Shown here one piece after another: positions 10,353 to 18,018 of a DNA stretch of 64,000 nucleotides. Numbering within the stretch: position 1 is the first letter of the stretch; each line of letters begins with the position of its first letter. Made by a program: the position numbers and the translations under genes. The notes below the pieces were generated by a model. That model was not told the origin of the DNA and made no database searches. It saw only the letters and a program-made list of their open reading frames with translations. The DNA is taken from assembly GCA_036268055.1 (NCBI GenBank), contig DATAUW010000001.1, positions 62,001 through 126,000 of the forward strand. Reading direction: 5' to 3'. The DNA is from Verrucomicrobiia bacterium (GTDB taxonomy: Bacteria; Verrucomicrobiota; Verrucomicrobiia; Limisphaerales; Pedosphaeraceae).

Positions 10353-10674
10353 GTCCCGCAGGGACGACAGATCTTAGCCCAGCAATTTATTGCTGGGTTG
10401 AACTCCCCTTCAATCCAAGTCCCGGAGGGACGAAAGAAATTCCCGTATGGAACCAACGCTAACCTACTCGTCCAACACTTCTCATTAACCCCCGACTTCA
10501 GTGGGGGGAAAATTCAATCGCCTGCGTCAGAAACGGTTTCCAACCGTTTCTCAAATTTAAATTTTGCCACCATGAAGACAAACGTAGGCGCATTCTTCAA
10601 CCCCGTACACCTCAACGGGACATCGCCCTCGCGATGTCCCTGGCCCAGCAATGGCAGTGTCACTGCCTCGCTGG
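10353..10674. repeat. Mosaic of seven perfect or near-perfect hairpins
   Basis: The 456 gene-free bases between the oxidoreductase and the secreted protein at 10693 contain a chain of unrelated palindromes. They are 10353-10365 (GTCCC/GGGAC), 10378-10397 (CCCAGCAA/TTGCTGGG), 10419-10431 (GTCCC/GGGAC again), 10489-10508 (CCCCC/GGGGG), 10530-10550 (GAAACGGTT/AACCGTTTC), 10617-10640 (GGGACATCGC/GCGATGTCCC) and 10645-10674 (GGCAGTG/CACTGCC inside CCAGC/GCTGG). None has a T-tract typical of a terminator. Confidence 0.85.
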
Positions 10675-10692
10675 AGAACCTCCTCCTTTTCT

Positions 10693-11775
10693 TCAGTAGA
10701 GCAGCACCGTCGTCTTGCCGCGGAACTCCTCCAGGTTCAGCTTGCCCTTGCCGAAAGCATCAATGTCCGATTTCTTCGCGCGAATCGTCAGCACCGGCCC
10801 GCCCGACGAATGCCCGGAACTCGACGAACCCACCCACGCCGCCCCCGGCGGAACCGGTCCGCCATACCCGCCACCACTGACAGTCACAGTGCCAGTACTG
10901 CTGGTGCTCATGCCTCCACCTCCCACGCGTCCACCCTTTTGATCTTTATGAAATGCGAAGTGCGGAGCATTCCCCCCACTTTCCGTGGAGACAACCAGCG
11001 TCACCGTCTCATCCGATTTCAAGTTGCGGATATTGCTCGCGTTTTTTAAAGCCGACGTAAGCGCCTTTTTAAGATTCTCCACCTGCGCCGGATCAAATTC
11101 CGGCTTCGCATCTCCGGCGTTGGCCGCATCGGAAGGATCGCCGTAAAGTTCATGCTTGGTTTCGTCCCACGGCGAATTGGCGTGCTCCTTCGTCTCCGCG
11201 TCGTCCACTTTTTTCACTGGACCCGCCAGCGGAAAATTTACATTCAACATAAAAATCGCTCCGTAACCCTGGATCAACAGATTCTTTGGACTGTCGGAAT
11301 TGCCGAAATTAAATATCTTGATGCCCATCGCCTGATGATCCTCATCTTCGTCCGCGTGCGCCAACGCCTTCTCCAAAATGCGGCCCATGATGCTCAAATC
11401 CTCCTGCCCCGCTTCGAGAACTTTCGGGTCCGCGTCGCTGGAACAAATGACCAATCCCCGTTCCGCACGATTTTCGCCTTTGGAAGCATACTGTAACCTG
11501 TTCAGCAGGGTTGCGGTGCGAAATTGTTCCTCCCTCGTCGCGTTCGCGTCCTGCGACGCCTGGGCCATAACCATGCGCTGTTGTTTTGCGGCAGCGCGAA
11601 TCTGGTCCGCCGCCGCCGCTTCCGCCTGAGATGCCGTGGCATAATCCGTCCCCGCGAGGCCGGACGCGCTGCCTTCCGACGCGTCATGATTATAGGCCGC
11701 AGCCGGCTCGGCATTAACCGTAAGTGCCAGCGACAACGCCACCGCCACCACGCTTGAGTATAATTTAATTCTCAT
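10693..11775 (-). CDS. Secreted protein with Gly/Ser-rich tail, third gene of the sigma/anti-sigma operon
   Basis: A 360-residue protein with a Sec signal peptide (MRIKLYSSVVAVALSLALTV, cut near NAEPAAA). An Ala/Gln-rich helical stretch covers about residues 40-90. A central mixed region contains LIQGYGAIFMLNVNFPLAGP, and a segment around 225-275 reads FDPAQVENLKKALTSALKNA. Residues about 280-325 are rich in Gly and Ser (GGRVGGGGMSTSS, VSGGGYGGP), and the end reads DIDAFGKGKLNLEEF. It follows the anti-sigma gene by 20 bases and is probably co-transcribed with it, which suggests an envelope target of that regulator. I do not recognise the family. Confidence 0.83.
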   Translation of the reverse strand: MRIKLYSSVVAVALSLALTVNAEPAAAYNHDASEGSASGLAGTDYATASQAEAAAADQIRAAAKQQRMVMAQASQDANATREEQFRTATLLNRLQYASKGENRAERGLVICSSDADPKVLEAGQEDLSIMGRILEKALAHADEDEDHQAMGIKIFNFGNSDSPKNLLIQGYGAIFMLNVNFPLAGPVKKVDDAETKEHANSPWDETKHELYGDPSDAANAGDAKPEFDPAQVENLKKALTSALKNASNIRNLKSDETVTLVVSTESGGNAPHFAFHKDQKGGRVGGGGMSTSSTGTVTVSGGGYGGPVPPGAAWVGSSSSGHSSGGPVLTIRAKKSDIDAFGKGKLNLEEFRGKTTVLLY

Positions 11776-11795
11776 ATTTCTTCTTGGTTTGATGA

Positions 11796-12356
11796 TTATT
11801 CCGTTTTGTTTTCCGGCCGCGAATAGTTCGCCAGCGTGACGATTTGCTGTTGTGTCTGTTGAAACGTGTTCTGCGTCAGCACCGCAACCGTCTCAAGGTC
11901 CTTGTGCAACTGCGCGTAATCCGTCACTCGATCCACATTCACTTTTTCAATCGCCTCCAAAATCACTTTATTGTCCTGCGCCGCTTTTTCATCCGCTGCC
12001 TTTTTGTAACTCGCCAGTTGCTGCGCCATTTCAACCGATAACTCAGCCTTCAGCGACGCCCGCAGCTCCCGCGCCTGCGCCGCCCCCGGCGAAATCTCCC
12101 GGCCCACCGCAAATCCGATCGCCAGCATAAAACCCGCGGCCATTCCCCATTTCAACCACGGTGCCACCGCTCGCGCGCGCACCTTTGGCATCTCCACTTT
12201 GCCCAGGTCAAGCGTTTGGCGCGTGCGCTCCCAGCGCTGCACTTCCGCCCGGCATTGGCCGCATTGCTTGAGATGCCCCGCGAGCCGCGCGGCTTCCTCC
12301 GGTGAACTTTCGCCGTAAAGAAACTCCATCCATTCCTCGTTGCGCGGATGTTTCAT
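11796..12356 (-). CDS. Anti-sigma factor with zinc-finger (ZAS) motif and one membrane segment
   Basis: About 186 residues from the ATG at 12354-12356, which overlaps the sigma-factor stop as ATGA and starts MKHPRNEEWMEFLYGE, the usual beginning of this family. An alternative ATG at 12392 has a better ribosome site (GAAAGAGA) and adds 12 residues. The zinc motif HLKQCGQC follows, then one transmembrane helix (WLKWGMAAGFMLAIGFAVG, about residues 77-95). An extracytoplasmic coiled-coil-like tail follows, rich in Ala, Glu and Gln. It would hold the cognate ECF sigma factor at the membrane until a signal frees it. Confidence 0.9.
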   Translation of the reverse strand: MKHPRNEEWMEFLYGESSPEEAARLAGHLKQCGQCRAEVQRWERTRQTLDLGKVEMPKVRARAVAPWLKWGMAAGFMLAIGFAVGREISPGAAQARELRASLKAELSVEMAQQLASYKKAADEKAAQDNKVILEAIEKVNVDRVTDYAQLHKDLETVAVLTQNTFQQTQQQIVTLANYSRPENKTE

Positions 12357-13048
12357 ATCGCGGGGACTTGCGGACTCGTTTTCGTTTTGCATACGGATTC
12401 TCTTTCGTTCAATAAACCGGTTAATATGTCGTTTAGTTGCGCAAGCGCCTCGGCCATGCGCGATTTCACGGTGCCTTCGGGAATTTCCAAAACCTCGCTG
12501 ATCTCGCGGAATTTCAGCCCCTCGTAATGCCGCATGACCACCACGGTGCGATACGGCTCGGACAATTTCAGCAGCGCGCAACGCACCGCCTCGGCGCGCT
12601 CCTGTTCCACCAGCGCAAAATCCGGCGCGGGATTTGCCGCCACGAGAGTTTCGCTTTCGCTTTCCTCACCGCCGTCTTCGAGCAGCGATTCCCGGCGGCG
12701 GCCGACCTTGCGCAACTCGTCGTAGCACAAGTTCAGCGCGACCCGCCAAAGGAACGTCGCGAATTTTCCCGACGCCTGGTAATCCTTCCGCCCCGCGAAC
12801 ACCCGCGCGAACGCCTCCTGCGTCAAATCCTGTCCGCGATGCGTATCGCCGGTCATGCGCGCGCAAAGCGATTGGATCGGCTTCTCCCAGCGCCGCACCA
12901 GTTGGGCAAACGCCTGCGCGTCGTCGTCCATCTTGACGCGCCACATCGCCTGCTCGTCCGTGACGCCAAAAATCCCCGCGCTCAAAAATGTTCCCGCCAT
13001 GCTGGTTTCCACTTCGCGTTTCCCACCCGTCACAAGGTTTAACGCCAT
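12353..13048 (-). CDS. ECF-type RNA polymerase sigma factor (sigma-70 family)
   Basis: A 231-residue sigma factor with region 2 at about residues 45-110 (FAQLVRRWEKPIQSL, then QDLTQEAFARVFAG) and region 4 at about 160-215. Region 4 carries the helix-turn-helix text KFREISEVLEIPEGTVKSRM. The linker is acidic (EDGGEESESE). It directs RNA polymerase to a small envelope regulon. It is the first gene of a three-gene operon with the overlapping anti-sigma factor and a secreted protein. The N-terminus may start later, at the ATG at 13000, because the first 16 residues look unlike the family. Confidence 0.95.
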   Translation of the reverse strand: MALNLVTGGKREVETSMAGTFLSAGIFGVTDEQAMWRVKMDDDAQAFAQLVRRWEKPIQSLCARMTGDTHRGQDLTQEAFARVFAGRKDYQASGKFATFLWRVALNLCYDELRKVGRRRESLLEDGGEESESETLVAANPAPDFALVEQERAEAVRCALLKLSEPYRTVVVMRHYEGLKFREISEVLEIPEGTVKSRMAEALAQLNDILTGLLNERESVCKTKTSPQVPAI

Positions 13049-13106
13049 CAGGGTAGATTTAGTTCGGAAAAATCTTCACTTTTCTTGGATACCGCTCCCT
13101 TGGTAA

Positions 13107-13291
13107 GGCGGCGCGGCAGCGCCGCCGTCCCTTTTCTCCAAAAATCAATCCTCCACCATCCGGGAACCTCAATGAGGTTCAGGCAACAAAGCCCAATGGT
13201 TGCGCCGTCCAACGGCGCTACCTTGGGTCAACCACCAAAAATCCCCCACCATATAGAGCGAAGCGAGTCGCGCCCAAGGCGCGTTACCGCC
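13107..13291. repeat. Chain of four hairpins including one recurrent element
   Basis: Between the sigma factor and the DUF554 gene lie perfect hairpins at 13107-13126 (GGCGGCGC/GCGCCGCC), 13164-13180 (GAACCTC/GAGGTTC), 13198-13222 (GCGCCGT/ACGGCGC) and 13254-13291. The last one is 38 bases long and has a close relative at 20858-20896. Its stem is CGCGCC/GGCGCG here and CTCGCC/GGCGAG there, a compensated change. Confidence 0.8.
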
Positions 13292-13330
13292 TTCTCCCTC
13301 AAAACTCTATTTCCACTGCCGCATACGGTA

Positions 13331-14050
13331 CTACTGCAAAATCCACGTGATGATCGGCGCCATCAACATGCTCGGCAAATAATCCGCCAACTCCAGCTTC
13401 TTCAATTCCAAAACAATCAACGCCACGCAAAAAATCAACATCCCGCCCACGGCACAAAGCGAATCCACTAAATGATGCGCCTGCAAAAACGGCTCCATCG
13501 TGCGAACCGCCAGCGTGATCGTCCCCTCATAAACCAGCACCGGAATCGCCGAAAGCAAAACGCCCGGACCGAACACACACACAAAACCCATCGCCGCCAA
13601 TCCGTCCATCACCATCTTCACCGCGAGCGGCCCCCAATAACCCATCAAGCCATCCTGCACCGCGCCGATTGGCCCCAAAGGTCCTGCGCAAAACAGCAGC
13701 GCGCAAATCGTGAACCCTTCACTCACGCGATTGGGATCGTCCGGTCGCGCCGCGGCAAACCGCTGGCTCGCCGATTGCCCCAGCCGATTCAACGTCGCCT
13801 GAATGCGACACAACCGCCCCACAAACCGGCCAAGCATCAGGGAAAATATCACCACCACCACCTGCTTGAAGATTTGGTAAGCGTTTCCGTTAAGGCCGAT
13901 CCACGTCAGGTGCAGCCCGATCACCACCGTCATCACCCCCATCAATCCGCGCCACGCCAGTTGCGTGCTCCCGGAGAATTGGCGCTTGAGATTCAACCCC
14001 AGCAGGCCACCCACGAGAATTCCAATCGCATTCAGGATGGCTCCGGTCAT
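13331..14050 (-). CDS. DUF554 family membrane protein
   Basis: About 239 residues from the ATG at 14048-14050 (MTGAILNAIGILVGGLLGL), which matches the usual family start; the frame is open six codons further. Five to seven hydrophobic helices are seen, with the family's Gly-rich texts VIGLHLTW, GPLGPIGAVQDGL, KMVMDGLAAMGF and VLLSAIPVLVYEG. DUF554 proteins are inner-membrane proteins of unknown, possibly transport, function. The gene is monocistronic between a repeat region and tRNA-Pro. Confidence 0.9.
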   Translation of the reverse strand: MTGAILNAIGILVGGLLGLNLKRQFSGSTQLAWRGLMGVMTVVIGLHLTWIGLNGNAYQIFKQVVVVIFSLMLGRFVGRLCRIQATLNRLGQSASQRFAAARPDDPNRVSEGFTICALLFCAGPLGPIGAVQDGLMGYWGPLAVKMVMDGLAAMGFVCVFGPGVLLSAIPVLVYEGTITLAVRTMEPFLQAHHLVDSLCAVGGMLIFCVALIVLELKKLELADYLPSMLMAPIITWILQ

Positions 14051-14178
14051 CGGCACCCGCCCACTCAAACACGGCGATTTGGAACTTCAAAGCGGAAAAT
14101 GCTCCGGCAGCGCACAAAAACTAAAATCAAATCGTCATTGCATTTCGGACGAAGCACAGGCAAGTTAGCCGTCCGGTT

Positions 14179-14255
14179 CGGGACGTAGCGTAGCCTGGTA
14201 GCGCGCGTGGTTCGGGTCCACGAGGTCGTGAGTTCAATTCTCACCGTCCCGACCA
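14179..14255 (+). tRNA. tRNA-Pro (CGG)
   Basis: The cloverleaf reads acceptor CGGGACG/CGTCCCG and anticodon stem CGTGG/CCACG around the loop TTCGGGT. The anticodon is therefore CGG. The T-arm contains GTTCAATTC and the CCA end is encoded at 14253-14255. A 9-bp inverted repeat begins at the last acceptor base (14251-14275). Confidence 0.96.
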
Positions 14256-14275
14256 TCTTCCTCTTCAAGATGGTC
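14251..14275 (+). other. Inverted repeat overlapping the tRNA-Pro 3' end
   Basis: GACCATCTT at 14251-14259 pairs with AAGATGGTC at 14267-14275 across a 7-base loop. It includes the tRNA discriminator base and the encoded CCA. The following bases are not a clear T-tract, so this may be a weak terminator or a processing structure. Confidence 0.5.
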
Positions 14276-14348
14276 AGCCCTTAATTTCATTCGCTAAATT
14301 CTTTTGTCGTCTATTGATTCTCCGCGCGTCCCTGCTAATTTCCCCGCG

Positions 14349-14966
14349 ATGCACGAACCCGTTCCGAACTCGCCCGCCCGCCTCACGTTGATTTACCAAA
14401 TCATTTCCATCATCGAACGGCTCGATTTCGCGTCCCTTTTTCCCACATCGCAACCGCTCGAAGTGGAACTCGGCAGCGGCGATGGCTCATTCCTCGTGAA
14501 TTACGCCAAGCTGCATCCCGAACGCAATTTTTTGGGCGTGGAACGGTTGCTCGGACGCCTGCGCAAGCTCGACCGCAAGGCTCGCCGCGCCGGTCTCGCC
14601 AACCTCTGCGGCGTGCGAATCGAGTCGGCGTATCTCGTGGAATATTTGCTCCCCCCGCAATCCGTGTCCGCCCTGCACATTTATTTTCCCGACCCGTGGC
14701 CCAAGCGCAAACATCGCAAAAATCGTTTGATCAACGACCGCTTTACCCAAATCGCGCACAAAGTTCTGGCTCCAAAAGGCATCGTTTATTTGCGCACCGA
14801 CGACGAGGATTATTTTAATCAAATGGTGACCGCCTTCGCCGCGAATAAAGATTTCGGCCTCACCGAAACACCGGAAGAACTAAGCGCCGTCGTGACCGAT
14901 TTCGAGCGAAACTTCCACGCCCGCGGCGTCGGCACCTTGCGCGCCGCTTATTTCAAGATGGGCTGA
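14349..14966 (+). CDS. trmB: tRNA (guanine-N7-)-methyltransferase
   Basis: A 205-residue SAM-dependent enzyme that methylates G46 of tRNAs to m7G. The frame opens at a TTG at 14304, but the ATG at 14349 (MHEPVPNSP) is the normal start. The SAM-binding motif VELGSGDGSFLV is at about residues 38-49. The hallmark HIYFPDPWPKRKHRKNRL is at about 109-126. The TDDEDYF near the C-terminal third is also typical of TrmB. It lies just downstream of tRNA-Pro on the same strand, which may be coincidence. Confidence 0.95.
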   Translation: MHEPVPNSPARLTLIYQIISIIERLDFASLFPTSQPLEVELGSGDGSFLVNYAKLHPERNFLGVERLLGRLRKLDRKARRAGLANLCGVRIESAYLVEYLLPPQSVSALHIYFPDPWPKRKHRKNRLINDRFTQIAHKVLAPKGIVYLRTDDEDYFNQMVTAFAANKDFGLTETPEELSAVVTDFERNFHARGVGTLRAAYFKMG

Positions 14967-14969
14967 CGA

Positions 14970-15437
14970 TTAAACGTCAATGATCGGCCCCGTGCCCGGC
15001 GGAGGTCCAGCCGGGGCGCGTGGGCGCGGCGGCGGCGGCGCAGCCGATTGGCGAAATGTCTGCACGACTTTCACGCCAAAGAAAAGCTTCTCGAACACAA
15101 AGACCATTCCCGAGACGATCATGACGATGATCCCGCCCCAAAACGCCGACCAAAAACCAGCAACGTAAAAGTTCGCCCCAAGCATCCATCCCACCAAAAG
15201 CAGCATCCCTGCATTGATCACCAGCGTCAACAAACCGAGCGTCATGAAATTCAGAATGCGCAGAAACGCCTTGAGCGGCGGCCTCACAAAGTAATGCAGC
15301 ACGCTCAACAAAAACGTCCCCATCAACAAATCCACCAGTCGGTAAAAATGTATCCCGCGGACCATCTCCGCCGCCAGTGCGACGCCCAGGACATTCTTCA
15401 ACCAGCGCCATAAAAATTCTTTTAGCTTCGGTGACAT
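14970..15437 (-). CDS. Phage-holin-like four-helix membrane protein (PF04020 type)
   Basis: A 155-residue protein with four hydrophobic helices within residues 12-118 (LVDLLMGTFLLSVLHYFV, FMTLGLLTLVINAGMLLLVG, AGFWSAFWGGIIVMIVSGMV). The conserved pattern RPPLKAFLRILNFMTLG is typical of the phage_holin_4_2 family, which is chromosomal in most bacteria. The cytoplasmic tail is Pro-rich (PPPPRPRAPAGPPPGTGP). The function is unknown. Its stop lies 3 bases from that of convergent trmB. Nothing suggests a prophage. Confidence 0.88.
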   Translation of the reverse strand: MSPKLKEFLWRWLKNVLGVALAAEMVRGIHFYRLVDLLMGTFLLSVLHYFVRPPLKAFLRILNFMTLGLLTLVINAGMLLLVGWMLGANFYVAGFWSAFWGGIIVMIVSGMVFVFEKLFFGVKVVQTFRQSAAPPPPRPRAPAGPPPGTGPIIDV

Positions 15438-15591
15438 TTATTTGATCGGCACTCGCCAAACCTTCGCCCCATCAACATGCCGCAACCGCGCCCGCTTAAC
15501 AAGAGCGGGTAGCCTCGCCACGAATTGAACACGGATTAAACCCAGAAGAATGATTATTAATCTGTTCTAAATGATCAAAACCTTTCCCCAT

Positions 15592-15633
15592 TGGCCGTCC
15601 GCAAGGACCTCCGCGCCTCCGCGTCTCCGCGGT
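15592..15633. repeat. 42-bp repeat, copy 1 (3' of manA)
   Basis: The 42 bases starting TGGCCGTCCGCAAGGACC are identical to 27749-27790. The second half contains three successive 8-bp units, CTCCGCGC, CTCCGCGT and CTCCGCGG. It ends 18 bases beyond the manA stop, in the same orientation relative to the gene as copy 2 beyond hypE. Confidence 0.9.
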
Positions 15634-15651
15634 TAAAATCAAGTTTCAAGA

Positions 15652-16626
15652 TCACCGATTCTGCACATGCAAATACTCTGCCTGCGTTTCCGCAATGATC
15701 GTCACCCGCCCCAAACACGCTGGCAGCAAAACAAATTGCCCCGGTCCAACCATCAGTTTCGTGTCCTCGTAAATAATCTCCATGCGCCCATGCAGCATCG
15801 CAAGAATTTGCAACCCCTCGCTGCGGATGTGAAACCGCTCGCCGCGTTTCACCAGGCACGCATCAATGCGAAACAACGGATCATCCACCAGCACGCGCAC
15901 CTTGAACGCGCCATGCTCGGGATAAACACTCTTCACCAGACCCGGCTCGAAATCCTCAAAATCAATGCTCGCCAGCGATTGCTCAACGTGCAACTCGCGC
16001 GGCTTGCCGTCGAGCCCCACGCGATGCCAATCATACACGCGATACGTCGTGTCGGAATTCTGCTGGATCTCGAATACCACACTCCCCGCGCCCAGCGCAT
16101 GCACACGCCCGCTGCGCAAAAACATCACGTCGCCCTTCTTCACCATGATGCGATGAAAACATTCCGCCACCGTGCCGTCTTCAATCTTGCGCTCGAACTC
16201 CGCGCGCGTCGCGCCGTGTTTAAGCCCGGCGTAAACATCTGCTTCCGGCGTGGCTTCCGCGATGTACCACATCTCCGTCTTGGGTTCGCCGCCCATCTTC
16301 GCCGCGATGCTCGCCGGCGGATGCACTTGCAGCGAGAGCTTGTCCTGCGCGTCGAGAATTTTTGCGAGCAACGGAAAACGGTCGAGCTTCTCCTTGCCCT
16401 TGCCCAGCAACTCGCCCGCGTGATGCTCCATCAGCCAGCGCAAATCGCGTCCCGCCAGCGGGCCATTCGCGATCACACTTTCATCGCCCGGCCGGTCCGA
16501 GATTTCCCACGACTCGCCAATCGGCACACTAGGTGGCAATTTCTTTTGGTAAAGCGTTTCAAGCCGGCGTCCGCCCCAGACGCGTTCCTTGAAAATGGGC
16601 GTGAATATGAATGGATACAATGTCAT
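15652..16626 (-). CDS. manA: Mannose-6-phosphate isomerase, class I
   Basis: A 324-residue zinc enzyme that interconverts mannose 6-phosphate and fructose 6-phosphate, linking mannose use and glycan precursor synthesis to glycolysis. It starts LYPFIFTPIFKERVWGG, as in the short bacterial class (ManA/YvyI type). The metal-binding cupin text SLQVHPP is near residue 100, followed by TEMWYIAEA and later FLRSGRVHALGAGSVVFEIQ. The length fits the roughly 315-residue Bacillus-type enzymes. It could supply fructose 6-phosphate from mannose freed by the GH92 enzyme at 43 kb, but no operon link exists. Confidence 0.94.
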   Translation of the reverse strand: MTLYPFIFTPIFKERVWGGRRLETLYQKKLPPSVPIGESWEISDRPGDESVIANGPLAGRDLRWLMEHHAGELLGKGKEKLDRFPLLAKILDAQDKLSLQVHPPASIAAKMGGEPKTEMWYIAEATPEADVYAGLKHGATRAEFERKIEDGTVAECFHRIMVKKGDVMFLRSGRVHALGAGSVVFEIQQNSDTTYRVYDWHRVGLDGKPRELHVEQSLASIDFEDFEPGLVKSVYPEHGAFKVRVLVDDPLFRIDACLVKRGERFHIRSEGLQILAMLHGRMEIIYEDTKLMVGPGQFVLLPACLGRVTIIAETQAEYLHVQNR

Positions 16627-16685
16627 GGAAAAAATGAGGTGTGCCGGTGGCGCGGAAAATCAGCGTCGTGATGCGTCATCCGATT

Positions 16686-17663
16686 TCAAGCGCCATTCGT
16701 GGACTTCTCGAGCACCTGGCCGTGCGAACGAAACCGCTGGTAACGCTGCTTGAGACGCTTCGTCGGCGAAATTTTGTCCAGTTCCTGCAAATGCGCGAGC
16801 AGATATTTTTTGAGCGTATCGGACATGGCGGCTTTGTCATTATGCGCGCCACCCAGCGGCTCAGGAATCACGTCGTCCACCAGTTTGAATTCCAATAGAT
16901 TGCGGGCGGTAATTTTCAACGCTTCCGCCGCCTTGGGCGCGGCGGTGCGGTCCCGCCACAAAATACTCGCGCAAGCTTCCGGCGCGATGACGGAATAATA
17001 CGCATTCTCCATGATCAAAACGCGGTCCGTCACGCCGATGCCCAGCGCCCCGCCCGACCCGCCTTCACCGATGATCACGGCAATAGACGGAACTTCCAGC
17101 AGCATCATCTCGCGCAGATTCACCGCAATGGATTCAGCAATATGCCGCTCCTCTGCGCCGATGCCCGGGTAAGCGCCCATCGTGTCAATCAAAGTAATGA
17201 TCGGCAGATTGAATTTATCGGCCAGGCGCATCAGGCGAAGCGCCTTGCGATAACCCTCAGGATTCGCATAACCGAAATTGCGCAAAACATTTTCCTTCGC
17301 ATCGCGGCCTTTCTGCGTGCCGATCACCATGACCTTGCGGCCATCCAGACGGGCAAATCCACCGACCATCGCGCGGTCTTCACCGAACAAACGGTCGCCG
17401 TGCAGTTCATTGAAATCCGTAAAGGTGGACGAAAGATAATCCAGCGTGAATGGCCGCTTGGGGTGCCGCGCGAGCTGGATGCGTTGCCACGGAGTCAGGT
17501 TTGAAAAAATCTGGCGGCTGGTCTCCGTGATCTTTTTCTCCATTTGCACAATCTCGTCCTCGAAGCTGACATCCAGCGAGTGGGTTTCCGGATGTTTTTT
17601 CAACTCATCCAGTTTCTTCTGCAACTCGAAGATGGGCTTCTCGAAATCGAGCAGGTTTTTCAT
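16686..17663 (-). CDS. accA: Acetyl-CoA carboxylase carboxyltransferase subunit alpha
   Basis: A 325-residue subunit of the carboxyltransferase that moves the carboxyl group from biotin to acetyl-CoA, the first step of fatty-acid synthesis. The frame is open to 17717, but the ATG at 17661-17663 (MKNLLDFEKPIFELQKKL) matches the family start. Typical segments are PKRPFTLDYL, FNELHGDRLFGEDRA, NFGYANPEGYRKALRLM, the oxyanion-hole region VIGEGGSGGALGIG, and CASILWRDRTAAPKAAEAL. A strong terminator lies 48 bases upstream, so accA has its own promoter or depends on antitermination. Confidence 0.97.
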   Translation of the reverse strand: MKNLLDFEKPIFELQKKLDELKKHPETHSLDVSFEDEIVQMEKKITETSRQIFSNLTPWQRIQLARHPKRPFTLDYLSSTFTDFNELHGDRLFGEDRAMVGGFARLDGRKVMVIGTQKGRDAKENVLRNFGYANPEGYRKALRLMRLADKFNLPIITLIDTMGAYPGIGAEERHIAESIAVNLREMMLLEVPSIAVIIGEGGSGGALGIGVTDRVLIMENAYYSVIAPEACASILWRDRTAAPKAAEALKITARNLLEFKLVDDVIPEPLGGAHNDKAAMSDTLKKYLLAHLQELDKISPTKRLKQRYQRFRSHGQVLEKSTNGA

Positions 17664-17710
17664 CGGCTGCCAGTTTAAGTTTTCCCAGCGCGCCGCGCAA
17701 CGCCGAATTC

Positions 17711-17743
17711 GAAACAAAAAAAAGAGCCAGATTTCTCTGGCTC
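17711..17743 (-). terminator. Rho-independent terminator upstream of accA
   Basis: A perfect 8-bp stem (GAGCCAGA at 17724-17731 with TCTGGCTC at 17736-17743), a 4-base loop, then eight T on the minus strand (17723-17716). It ends transcription coming from pgl/zwf or from the structured element at 17754-17839. Confidence 0.9.
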
Positions 17744-17753
17744 AGTGATGATA

Positions 17754-17839
17754 AGGTTATGACGCCCTCATCCGGGCGCTCAGAAGGGTAGTGAGGCCAA
17801 CTATGTGACGCTGCTCGAACCTCACTACTGGCACAACCT
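17754..17839 (-). ncRNA. Candidate structured RNA (three-way junction) before the terminator
   Basis: On the minus strand an outer helix AGGTTGTG/CATAACCT (17839-17832 with 17761-17754) encloses two more. One is a 9-bp helix GTAGTGAGG/CCTCACTAC (17828-17820 with 17796-17788). The other is a hairpin with CGCCC/GGGCG stem (17778-17774 with 17767-17763). The terminator follows 10 bases later. The 355 bases between pgl and accA carry no convincing gene. It may be a leader or riboswitch-like attenuator of accA, a 3' element of the pgl transcript, or a separate small RNA. I do not recognise a known family. Confidence 0.45.
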
Positions 17840-18018
17840 CTCTGCCAACCCTAAACGAACAGCGACATCTACAATTAATAGATAACCGCCAATAGCAATT
17901 CGTTCGGAATTATTTCCATTTATTTTTGAAGGTGACCCGCAGAAAAAACTTGTCGCAATTTGCGATGAGGTTAGCGCCGCTTTGGCGCATGAAGAAGAGA
18001 ACTTGCCGAAATTTTGTC

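Noticed and set aside
14970-15437. Holin-like protein as a sign of a prophage
   Set aside because: No other phage gene is near, and this holin family is common on bacterial chromosomes.
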